Origin: an uncultured Planctomycetaceae bacterium
GTDB taxonomy: Bacteria > Planctomycetota > Planctomycetia > Pirellulales > Pirellulaceae
DNA length: 6,969 nt
Reading direction: 5' to 3'
NCBI GenBank assembly: GCA_937967665.1
Contig: CALBSZ010000692.1
Location: forward strand, 1 to 6,969
The notes under the pieces were generated by a model. That model saw nothing but the letters and a program-made list of their open reading frames with translations, did no database searches and was not told the origin of the DNA. Position numbers and translations under genes: made by a program. Each line of letters begins with the position of its first letter. Within the stretch, counting starts at the first letter, position 1. Below are positions 1 through 5,720 of this stretch, piece by piece.

Positions 1-1101
1 CCATTCAAGTTCTCGCAGCATGGTGAAAGCGGCACATGGGTGAGCGAGCTGCTGCCGCACATGTCGAAAGTTGTGGACGACATTTGTGTCATCAAATCGA
101 TGCATACCGAAGCGATCAACCATGACCCGGCAGTGACCTTCTTCCAGTCGGGACATCAACAGCCTGGCCGGCCCAGTATCGGGGCGTGGTTCAGTTACGG
201 GTTGGGGAGCGAAAACGAAGACTTGCCCGCCTTTGTGGTGCTATTGACAAAGAATACCTACAGCGCGGCCCAGCCGATTTACGATCGCCTTTGGGGCAGC
301 GGCTTCCTGCCCTCCAGCCACCAGGGTGTCAAATTTCGTTCGCAGGGAGACCCGGTCCTGTACCTGAATGATCCCGCCGGCACGTCGCGCGAACAACGAC
401 GCGAATTGCTGGATACCCTCGGGGAACTCAACCAGCAACGCTACAACGAACTGGGCGACCCTGAAATCCTGACGCGCATTCAACAGTACGAAATGGCCTA
501 TCGCATGCAGCAGGCCGTGCCGGAACTGGCCGACTTTTCAGACGAGCCGGCGAGTACCTTCGAACTGTATGGCCCCGATGCCAGAACGCCTGGGACACAC
601 GCGGCCAATTGCCTGCTGGCTCGACGCCTGGCGGAGCGCGGCGTCCGGTTTATCCAAGTCTTCCATCGCGGCTGGGACCATCACAGCAGCCTGGCGCCAA
701 ACCACCCCAAGCTGGCCAAGGAAACCGATCAGGGCTCTGCGGCTTTGATCCAGGATCTAAAGCAACGCGGTATGCTGGACGACACGCTCGTGATCTGGGG
801 TGGTGAATTCGGCCGCACCGTCTACGCGCAGGGGAATCCCAAGTCGTTTGGCCGAGACCATCATCCACGCTGTTTCAGCATCTGGATGGCGGGCGGGGGC
901 ATCAAGGGCGGTGTCAGTTACGGCAAGACTGACGACTTCTGCTATAACATTGCCGAAGACCCCGTGCACGTGCACGACTTCCACGCCACGATCCTGCACT
1001 GCATGGGCATCGACCACGAGCGCCTGACCTATCGCTTTCAGGGCCGTGATTATCGCCTGACCGATGTGCACGGCAACGTCGTCCGCGACATCCTGGCCTG
1101 A
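1..1101 (+). CDS. DUF1501 family protein, 5'-truncated by the window edge
   Basis: The frame is open from base 1, so this is the C-terminal 366 residues of a longer protein. The family is usually about 430-490 residues, so roughly the first quarter, including any export signal, lies outside the window. The GTG at 40 is internal, because coding similarity such as KFSQHGESGTWVSELLPH starts before it. Family hallmarks, numbered from the first visible residue, are WGGEFGRT at 266-273, GRDHHPRC at 284-291 followed by IWMAGGGIKGG, and a C-terminal HDFHATILH / RLTYRFQGRDYRLTDVHG block. DUF1501 proteins belong to the alkaline-phosphatase/sulfatase-like fold group and are very abundant in Planctomycetes, commonly next to DUF1549/DUF1553 cytochrome-like genes. 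Their substrate is not established, and the His/Asp clusters suggest metal binding by inference. No clear terminator follows the stop. Confidence 0.93.
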   Translation, partial: PFKFSQHGESGTWVSELLPHMSKVVDDICVIKSMHTEAINHDPAVTFFQSGHQQPGRPSIGAWFSYGLGSENEDLPAFVVLLTKNTYSAAQPIYDRLWGSGFLPSSHQGVKFRSQGDPVLYLNDPAGTSREQRRELLDTLGELNQQRYNELGDPEILTRIQQYEMAYRMQQAVPELADFSDEPASTFELYGPDARTPGTHAANCLLARRLAERGVRFIQVFHRGWDHHSSLAPNHPKLAKETDQGSAALIQDLKQRGMLDDTLVIWGGEFGRTVYAQGNPKSFGRDHHPRCFSIWMAGGGIKGGVSYGKTDDFCYNIAEDPVHVHDFHATILHCMGIDHERLTYRFQGRDYRLTDVHGNVVRDILA

Positions 1102-1281
1102 TCCCGTCTGTTCTGAACAGCGAAATCTGATTCGCGAACGGATGGAGCGAGCCTGTCTTGAGCGGGTTCGGATTTTTCGTGGTTTGCGCGTGAGGCGAGA
1201 AGTTCCCTGCCATTGATGTGTTACGCAACGGCACCCACGCGTCGCGAAGTAGGCGGGTCAGAAAAAAACGGAGAAGATGAC

Positions 1282-1299
1282 CACGAAAGGCACGAACGG
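1282..1299. repeat. Two tandem 9-nt units (CACGAAAGG / CACGAACGG)
   Basis: Two adjacent 9-nt units differ at one base. Short ACCACGAAAG-type repeats turn up between genes in many environmental bacterial genomes (recall, not searched). The pair ends 8 bases before the REP-like element begins, so the two may belong to one repeat-rich insertion region. Confidence 0.5.
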
Positions 1300-1307
1300 T
1301 GGAATAT

Positions 1308-1380
1308 GGCGAGAAACGGGGTCGGGTCCTATTTATAGATATATTGACACGGAATGAGACCCGCCCCCGTTTCTCATGCC
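1308..1380. repeat. REP/MITE-like long inverted repeat
   Basis: The arms 1311-1328 (GAGAAACGGGGTCGGGTC) and 1358-1375 (GACCCGCCCCCGTTTCTC) are inverted copies matching at 17 of 18 positions. They enclose a 29-nt AT-rich centre. The stem can extend outward with GGC (1308-1310) pairing with GCC (1378-1380) across a 2-nt bulge (AT, 1376-1377). There is no T-tract, so it is not an intrinsic terminator, and no transposase is encoded nearby. A GC-rich palindromic stem around an AT-rich loop in intergenic DNA fits REP elements mobilised by RAYT (Y1-type) transposases, or a small MITE. The family assignment is inferred; the inverted repeat itself is directly visible. Confidence 0.65.
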
Positions 1381-1398
1381 GCTGGAAAAAACGGCATG
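1375..1398. repeat. Small perfect hairpin next to the REP-like element
   Basis: CATGCCG (1375-1381) and CGGCATG (1392-1398) form a 7-bp perfect stem around a 10-nt A-rich loop. Its left arm overlaps the bases that extend the REP-like stem, so the two structures would compete. It lacks a T-tract after the stem on either strand, so I do not call it a terminator. Confidence 0.4.
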
Positions 1399-1465
1399 CC
1401 CGGCACAATCGGAACGATTTCGATTCAATTTACCGCCACATAACCGTTTTTCTAAACTTCCCAAA

Positions 1466-1493
1466 TTGACACTTCGGCATTGTCGCATACCCT
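1466..1493 (+). promoter_or_regulatory. Candidate sigma-70-type promoter of the putative small RNA
   Basis: A perfect -35 hexamer TTGACA (1466-1471) is followed after 16 nt by TACCCT (1488-1493). TACCCT keeps the three most conserved -10 positions (T1, A2, T6) and misses the others. AT-rich sequence lies upstream. The predicted start is near 1500, about 60 nt before a strong terminator hairpin. Assignment is from sequence resemblance only. Confidence 0.4.
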
Positions 1494-1499
1494 TTAGTT

Positions 1500-1595
1500 G
1501 CAGGCACACGGTTTCAATCGTGAGCCTCTCAACTTAGGCTTTCTCACCCCCGTGTTGGGCAGGATTCGTCTCTTTTGATGGTCCTGCCCTTTTTT
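1500..1595 (+). ncRNA. Candidate small non-coding RNA, about 96 nt
   Basis: This is the stretch between the promoter-like site at 1466-1493 and the intrinsic terminator ending at 1595. It has nested pairing potential: ACACGG (1506-1511) with CCGTGT (1550-1555) encloses an inner hairpin, either AGCCT/AGGCT (1523-1527 with 1536-1540) or a bulged GTGAGCCT / AGG-CTTT-CTCAC form. The terminator hairpin follows directly. No open frame of useful length lies inside. I looked for signal-recognition-particle RNA motifs and tRNA signatures and saw none. The 5' end is inferred from the promoter; the 3' end is well defined by the T-tract. The nearest downstream start codon is about 450 nt away, so an attenuator for the acidic-protein/ileS/purN operon is less likely than an independent transcript. 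Confidence 0.42.
1557..1595 (+). terminator. Strong intrinsic (Rho-independent) terminator
   Basis: GGGCAGGA (1557-1564) pairs perfectly with TCCTGCCC (1582-1589) and is followed at once by six T (1590-1595). Inside the loop CGTC (1567-1570) can pair with GATG (1577-1580), with one G-T wobble, giving a longer two-part stem. Orientation is + only, as the other strand has no T-tract. It lies about 455 nt after the DUF1501 stop, so it more likely ends a separate short transcript. Confidence 0.8.
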
Positions 1596-1875
1596 CGTGC
1601 GCCGCTGGCGGGCGTCCCCACTTTGGAAGACGTCGCCGGGGGCCGGTGACAGGGGGCGAAGCCCTCAACGCTCGCTGTGGCTAACCGTGAGAAGCGCGGG
1701 TCCCCGTTCCCAGCCGATTCCGAAAACGTCTCGCTCAGATGCACGCGCGCCGGGCTGCAGCAGCGGTTCGTAAGTGGACTCGTTGGCCTGGGGAACATCT
1801 TTGTGCTGAACGAGCGGGCGGGCGGACAGCCAGAACGGCCGGGCATCGGACCGGGACGCAATACGTTACACTTAT

Positions 1876-1902
1876 GGCATCTCGCGTGGCATTCTCGCGT
1901 GG
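1876..1902. repeat. Tandem 12/13-nt direct repeat upstream of the operon promoter
   Basis: GGCATCTCGCGT (1876-1887) is followed immediately by GGCATTCTCGCGT (1888-1900) and a further GG, so the unit recurs head to tail with a one-T insertion. It sits 46 nt upstream of the TTGACA hexamer. A spacing slightly over one helical turn could suit a regulator binding as a direct-repeat dimer, but it could also be a chance duplication. Confidence 0.4.
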
Positions 1903-1947
1903 AAAGCAATTCTCTTGCACAATTCCGACGCAAAACCGGGGCGCAGG

Positions 1948-1976
1948 TTGACAAAAAACACGGCGTAGACTACCTA
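1948..1976 (+). promoter_or_regulatory. Candidate promoter of the acidic protein-ileS-purN operon
   Basis: A perfect TTGACA (1948-1953) is spaced 17 nt from TACCTA (1971-1976), a poor but positionally correct -10. Transcription would start near 1983 and give a leader of about 64 nt before the ATG at 2047. It is the best promoter-like site in the 250 nt before the operon. I saw no T-box-like leader, which would be one expected way to regulate ileS. Confidence 0.42.
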
Positions 1977-2031
1977 GATTCGTTCACATTTGGTTGCTTG
2001 ACCGGACATAGATCTTAGCTTGATTGTATTT

Positions 2032-2040
2032 GGGGGGAGG
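2032..2040 (+). promoter_or_regulatory. Shine-Dalgarno site that fixes the acidic-protein start
   Basis: The purine run GGGGGGAGG ends 6 nt before ATG 2047. It lies inside the longer TTG-initiated reading (2020), so the TTG cannot use it. It is 18 nt from the next in-frame ATG (2059), which is too far. This decides the start at 2047. Confidence 0.75.
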
Positions 2041-2046
2041 TATTCC

Positions 2047-2361
2047 ATGTTAGCGGTGATGGAATCAACGGCAGCATTGCCAACCATGGATGACGATTGG
2101 AAGTCCACATGGGAAGTAACGGCCGAGATCTCGGATTTCGACGACGACGACGATTTCGATGATTTCGATGACGATTTCGACGACGACTTCGAAGAAGAAG
2201 CGGACGACGAATACGATTTCGGCGAGGAAGATGACATCGACAGCCCGCTGACGGACGACGACGATGAATTCGGCGGAGATCTGGACGACGACATCGTGGG
2301 AGACGACGACGACGACGATGATGAGGATGAGGATGACGAGGACGACGAGGAAGTAGATTGA
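2047..2361 (+). CDS. Hyperacidic Asp/Glu-rich small protein of unknown function
   Basis: I do not recognise a functional family. The 104-residue product has 44 Asp and 15 Glu, one Lys and no Arg or His, so its net charge is close to -58. Residues 1-30 are mixed, with two Trp (18, 22) and a WEVTAEISD segment that may be the only part able to fold or bind a partner. Residues 31-48 are Asp runs punctuated by Phe at 31, 37, 40, 44 and 48. Residues 86-104 are almost solid Asp/Glu. No signal peptide, membrane segment or Cys is seen. The likely state is intrinsically disordered and cytosolic. Acidic tails of this sort act in other proteins as DNA mimics, cation binders or basic-protein chaperones, but nothing here selects among these. 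Its stop overlaps the ileS start by one base, so it is probably co-translated with ileS. That this is a real gene is supported by the ribosome site, the ATG and the coupling. The low complexity is the main caution. Confidence 0.82.
   Translation: MLAVMESTAALPTMDDDWKSTWEVTAEISDFDDDDDFDDFDDDFDDDFEEEADDEYDFGEEDDIDSPLTDDDDEFGGDLDDDIVGDDDDDDDEDEDDEDDEEVD
2140..2353. repeat. Low-complexity GAC/GAT/GAG trinucleotide tract
   Basis: Imperfect (GAC)n/(GAT)n runs dominate the acidic gene, for example four GAC plus GAT at 2140-2154 and five GAC plus two GAT from 2302. The tract is coding and the units are in frame, so slippage would add or remove Asp residues without shifting the frame. It also creates long spurious Ser-rich and Val/Ile-rich frames on the other strand. 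Confidence 0.7.
2347..2353 (+). promoter_or_regulatory. Shine-Dalgarno of ileS embedded in the acidic gene
   Basis: GAGGAAG lies 7 nt before ATG 2361. The same bases encode the last Glu-Glu pair and the first base of the Val codon of the acidic protein. It supports ATG 2361 over the in-frame TTG at 2358, and fits translational coupling across the TGATG overlap. Confidence 0.6.
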
Positions 2362-5300
2362 TGTTTCAAGCGGCGCCCAACAACGTGAGATTTCCCGAGC
2401 TGGAAGAGGCGGTTCTGGCATTTTGGGAGCAGCGTCGGATTTACGAACAGTCGCTGGAGAAGCGTGCCGGGGCGCCGAAGTTCGTCTTCTACGAGGGTCC
2501 GCCCACGGCCAACGGCATGCCCCATCCGGGTCACTGCCTGACGCGGGCGATCAAGGACCTGTTTCCGCGTTACAAGACGATGCGGGGGCATCTTTGCGAG
2601 CGCAAAGCGGGTTGGGATACGCATGGCCTGCCGGTCGAGGTGGAAGTCTGCAAGGAGATGGGCATCCACTCGAAGGAAGAAATCGAAGCCTTTGGAGTGG
2701 AACCGTTCATTCACAAGTGCCAGCAGAGTGTCTGGCGTTACATGAAGGAGTGGGAGCGGTTGACCGAACGGCTCGGCTTCTGGGTCAGCCTGGAAGACGC
2801 CTACGTCACGTACCATCAGAGCTACGTGGAAAGTGTCTGGTGGTCGCTGAAGGATTTGTTCGACCGCGGACTGCTTTACCAGGGTCACAAGATCGTCTGG
2901 TGGTGGGCCCAAGGCGGCACGGCACTGAGCAGCGGCGAAGTGGGACAGGGCTACCGCGAAGTCGCGGACCCCAGCGTTTACGTGCGTTTCCCCTTGATCG
3001 ATGCGGACAACACGTCGCTACTGGTCTGGACAACGACACCGTGGACCCTGCCCAGCAATCAGTTTGCCGCGGTTCATCCGGATTTGGATTACGTAACGGC
3101 CGCAGATGCCGAAACGGGTGAAAAGCTGATCCTGGCCGCTGCATTGTTGGACACAATCGCTTCCAAGTCCAAACGCGAATTGTCGGTAGTCGCCGCTTGC
3201 AAAGGCAGCAATCTGGTCGGCCGGCGCTACCTGCCGCCATTTGACTACTACCATCGCGCCACGGGGGACCGGCAGGGAACCCTGGCCGCCGGAGGCCAGC
3301 AGCACCAGGCCTGGCGTGTTGTGCCGGCCGAGTTCGTCACGACGGAAAGCGGCACCGGCATCGTGCATCAGGCGCCGGCTTTTGGTGAAGTCGACTACGA
3401 CGTACTCGTCGCCGAACAGGCGCGCTTTGTCGACGGCGAAGGCCCGGAACTGATCAACGCGGTCGGACCCGACGGCAAGTTCACAACCGAGGCGGCCGAT
3501 TACGCGGGGCGCTGGGTGAAGGAAGCCGACAAGGATATCGCGCGTGATCTCAAAAGCCGCCACTTGCTGTTCCATCAGGAGCAATACCTGCACGACTACC
3601 CGTTTTGCTGGCGCGCGGAGGAAGATCCACTCATCCAGTATCCGCGGAAGAGCTGGTTTATTCGCACGACCGAGTTCAAGGACCGGTTGCTGGAGAACAA
3701 CCGCCAGATCAATTGGTTGCCCGAGCACATCCAGGAAGGCCGATTCGGAAACTTCCTGGAATCGAATGTCGATTGGGCGTTGTCGCGCGAGCGTTATTGG
3801 GGGACGCCGCTACCGGTCTGGGTTTGCAGCGAAACCGGCAAAGCCGAAGCAATCGCCAGCTACGCCGAATTGCTCGCCAAGCCGGGTGTGCAGGGAACCG
3901 AGGTCTGGGAGAAAGCCAAAGCCGCAAATCCGGAACTGCCGGACGACTTGCAAGTCCACAAGCCGTATATCGACGCCGTGACCTACGCATCTCCGTTTGC
4001 CGCGGGCGGGCGCATGCAGCGCGTGACCGAAGTGATTGACTGCTGGTACGACAGCGGCGCGATGCCGTTCGCGCAGTGGGGATATCCGCACCAGAACAAA
4101 GACCGTTTCGCCGACCAGTTCCCCGCGGACTTTATTAGCGAAGCAATCGACCAGACGCGCGGGTGGTTCTACAGCCAGCTGGCAATCAGCACGATGCTGT
4201 TCAGTGACGACGGTGACCAGCGGGAAAAGGAAGCCTATCCGCATCCCTACCGCAACTGCATCGTCCTGGGTCTCATGCTGGGTGAAGACGGACAGAAAAT
4301 GTCCAAGAGCAAACGCAATTATCTCGCCCCCAACGAGATCTTTGATCGCTACGGCGCCGACGCGTTGCGCTGGTATTTCTTTGCCAACCAGCCGCCCTGG
4401 ACGTCCATCCGGTACAAGGAACAATCCATCAAGGACAGCATTCCCGAGTTCCTATTGCGATTGTGGAACGTCTACAGTTTCTTCGTGATCTACGCCAACA
4501 TCGACGAGTTCGACCCGGCGCCGCACATGCCCGGTCCCGTGGGCGAACTGTGTTCGCACGACCTGGCCGTGGGACGCGGCTATCGGTCGAGCCGCGAACG
4601 CAGCGAAATCGATCGCTGGATCCTGAGTGAATTGAACGCAACACTGCAAGCGGTGGTGACGCAAATGGACGCCTACGACAACTACGGCGCCTGCTCGTCG
4701 ATTCATCAGTTCGTGGATGCGCTAAGCAATTGGTATGTGCGGCGGAGCCGGGATCGGTTTTGGAGCAGTGACAAGGAATCGCCGGACAAGCTGGACGCCT
4801 ACTGGACCTTGTACGAATGCCTGCTGACGTCGGCCAAAATGATCGCGCCGTTCACTCCCTTCCTGGCCGAAACACTGTGGCGGAATCTGGCGGGTGTGTT
4901 CGAGGAACGGGCAACGGAAAGCGTGCACCTTTGCGACTACCCCCCCGGCGACGAAGAAGTGATCGACCGGCAGCTTTCCGAACGGATGGCGCAGCTCCGC
5001 GAAATCGCCTCCCTGGGCCGGAGCGCGCGGATGGGCAACAAGATGAAAGTACGCCAGCCGCTGGCCAAAGTCGAAGTGATCCTGGCCGACAAGACGCATC
5101 AACCGTGGCTCGAACAGCACGACGCCTTACTGCGCGACGAATTGAATGTCAAGGAAATCGAATACACGGAACACGCGGACAAGTATATCTCGTATCAGGT
5201 GCAGCCCAACTTCAAGCTGCTCGGGCCGCTGGTCGGCAAGCTCATGCCGCACGTGAAGAAAGCGTTGCAGGAAGCGGACGGCAGCGAGCTGTTGAGCCAG

Positions 5301-5720
5301 ATGAACAAGGGCGGCAAAGTATCTCTGGAAGTCAACGGCGAAACGGTGGAGTTGACGCCGGAGCATATTGAAGTGCGGCTGCAGGCCAAGGACGGTTGGG
5401 CCGCCGCGCAGGGTGCGGGTTGCGTCGTGGTCCTGTCGACCGAACTCACGCCCGAATTGATTCGCGAAGGGTACGCGCGAGACATTGTGCGCCTGATTCA
5501 AGACCGCCGCAAGACACTCGACTGCGATTTCACCGACCGCATCAAAGTCGGTATCGTCTCCGAATCCGCGGAAGTGCGGGCAGCCATCCTCGAAAACCAG
5601 GAGTACATCGCGGGGGAAACGTTAGCCAACGGCATCGACCTGGTCGCCGTCGACGGCGTCGAAGCCGTCGAGAACACGGTCGCGGGGGAAGCGGTTGTGA
5701 TTTACGTGGTGAGCGTTTGA
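2361..5720 (+). CDS. ileS: Isoleucyl-tRNA synthetase, type 2 (eukaryote-like)
   Basis: This cytosolic class Ia enzyme charges tRNA-Ile with isoleucine using ATP. The product is 1119 residues, somewhat above the usual 1030-1070 of bacterial type 2 forms. Motifs: HIGH-type HPGH at 55-58; WTTTPWTLPSN at 223-233 and GTGIVHQAPAFGEVD at 331-345 in the CP1 editing domain, with the editing Asp at 345; DCWYDSG at 560-566 followed by QTRGWFYSQ; KMSKS at 646-650 followed by KRNY, the type 2 form; NWYVRRSR at 790-797 in the anticodon-binding domain; and a long C-terminal domain with ELTPELIREGYARDIVRLIQ from 1028. The usual bacterial/archaeal CP zinc cysteines are largely gone: WWWAQGGT (180-187) replaces PYCPRCGT, CWRA (416-419) replaces CWRC, CSET (489-492) keeps one Cys, and 542-550 has none. 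The linker 717-751 looks about 12-15 residues longer than usual. Type 2 enzymes are typically mupirocin-insensitive (family knowledge). It overlaps its upstream and downstream partners by one base each. Confidence 0.98.
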   Translation: MFQAAPNNVRFPELEEAVLAFWEQRRIYEQSLEKRAGAPKFVFYEGPPTANGMPHPGHCLTRAIKDLFPRYKTMRGHLCERKAGWDTHGLPVEVEVCKEMGIHSKEEIEAFGVEPFIHKCQQSVWRYMKEWERLTERLGFWVSLEDAYVTYHQSYVESVWWSLKDLFDRGLLYQGHKIVWWWAQGGTALSSGEVGQGYREVADPSVYVRFPLIDADNTSLLVWTTTPWTLPSNQFAAVHPDLDYVTAADAETGEKLILAAALLDTIASKSKRELSVVAACKGSNLVGRRYLPPFDYYHRATGDRQGTLAAGGQQHQAWRVVPAEFVTTESGTGIVHQAPAFGEVDYDVLVAEQARFVDGEGPELINAVGPDGKFTTEAADYAGRWVKEADKDIARDLKSRHLLFHQEQYLHDYPFCWRAEEDPLIQYPRKSWFIRTTEFKDRLLENNRQINWLPEHIQEGRFGNFLESNVDWALSRERYWGTPLPVWVCSETGKAEAIASYAELLAKPGVQGTEVWEKAKAANPELPDDLQVHKPYIDAVTYASPFAAGGRMQRVTEVIDCWYDSGAMPFAQWGYPHQNKDRFADQFPADFISEAIDQTRGWFYSQLAISTMLFSDDGDQREKEAYPHPYRNCIVLGLMLGEDGQKMSKSKRNYLAPNEIFDRYGADALRWYFFANQPPWTSIRYKEQSIKDSIPEFLLRLWNVYSFFVIYANIDEFDPAPHMPGPVGELCSHDLAVGRGYRSSRERSEIDRWILSELNATLQAVVTQMDAYDNYGACSSIHQFVDALSNWYVRRSRDRFWSSDKESPDKLDAYWTLYECLLTSAKMIAPFTPFLAETLWRNLAGVFEERATESVHLCDYPPGDEEVIDRQLSERMAQLREIASLGRSARMGNKMKVRQPLAKVEVILADKTHQPWLEQHDALLRDELNVKEIEYTEHADKYISYQVQPNFKLLGPLVGKLMPHVKKALQEADGSELLSQMNKGGKVSLEVNGETVELTPEHIEVRLQAKDGWAAAQGAGCVVVLSTELTPELIREGYARDIVRLIQDRRKTLDCDFTDRIKVGIVSESAEVRAAILENQEYIAGETLANGIDLVAVDGVEAVENTVAGEAVVIYVVSV
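5708..5713 (+). promoter_or_regulatory. Probable Shine-Dalgarno of purN inside the ileS 3' end
   Basis: GGTGAG lies 6 nt before ATG 5720 and overlaps the codons for the last residues of IleS. It is a moderate match; re-initiation after the overlapping IleS stop is likely to help. Confidence 0.5.

Larger units (their letters stand above)
1102..2046. other. Long intergenic region without a convincing gene
   Basis: About 945 bases separate the DUF1501 stop from the acidic-protein start. Open frames exist on both strands, but none has a recognisable protein, a convincing ribosome site or family-like composition. From left to right the region holds: two weak hairpins just after the DUF1501 stop (CTGTTC/GAACAG at 1108-1120 and GCGAA/TTCGC at 1120-1135, with no T-tract); a two-copy 9-nt repeat; a REP-like inverted repeat; a small hairpin; a promoter-like sequence and terminator that delimit a candidate small RNA; a GGGC-GAA-GCCC mini-hairpin at 1654-1664; a 12/13-nt tandem repeat; and the probable promoter of the downstream operon. 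Positions 1140-1280 and 1665-1870 show nothing I can assign. Confidence 0.7.

Noticed and set aside
1108..1120. CTGTTCTGAACAG as a LexA-type operator or terminator
   Set aside because: The spacing fits neither CTG-N10-CAG nor GAAC-N4-GTTC, it lies after a stop codon, and there is no T-tract.
1344..1349. TTGACA in the centre of the inverted repeat as a promoter
   Set aside because: The bases 16-18 nt downstream are C-rich repeat arm with no -10-like sequence.
914..1408. - strand 164-codon frame overlapping DUF1501 and the inverted repeat
   Set aside because: Half lies antisense to a conserved coding region and the rest crosses the REP-like element; no recognisable protein.
1544..1954. - strand 136-codon frame in the intergenic region
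   Set aside because: It ends inside the terminator hairpin, has no convincing ribosome site and an Arg/Pro/Ser-rich composition typical of GC-rich non-coding DNA.
1677..2018. + strand 113-codon frame starting at GTG
   Set aside because: Weak start, no family resemblance, and it runs through the tandem repeat and the operon promoter.
2020..2046. TTG start nine codons upstream for the acidic protein
   Set aside because: The strong GGGGGGAGG site lies inside this extension and is properly spaced only for ATG 2047.
1977..2046. T-box or amino-acid riboswitch controlling ileS
   Set aside because: The predicted leader is only about 64 nt, with no terminator hairpin or T-box-like element, and another gene lies between it and ileS.
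2065..2421. - strand frame rich in Val/Ile that could look like a membrane protein
   Set aside because: The hydrophobic run is simply the complement of GAC/GAT repeats (GTC/ATC); no ribosome site or independent support.
1974..2912. Long - strand frame encoding a poly-Ser protein
   Set aside because: It is the reverse reading of the Asp-codon tract plus the ileS 5' end; composition and position make it a shadow.
3018..3728. - strand 236-codon frame inside ileS
   Set aside because: Fully antisense to conserved IleRS editing-domain sequence; a GC-rich shadow frame.
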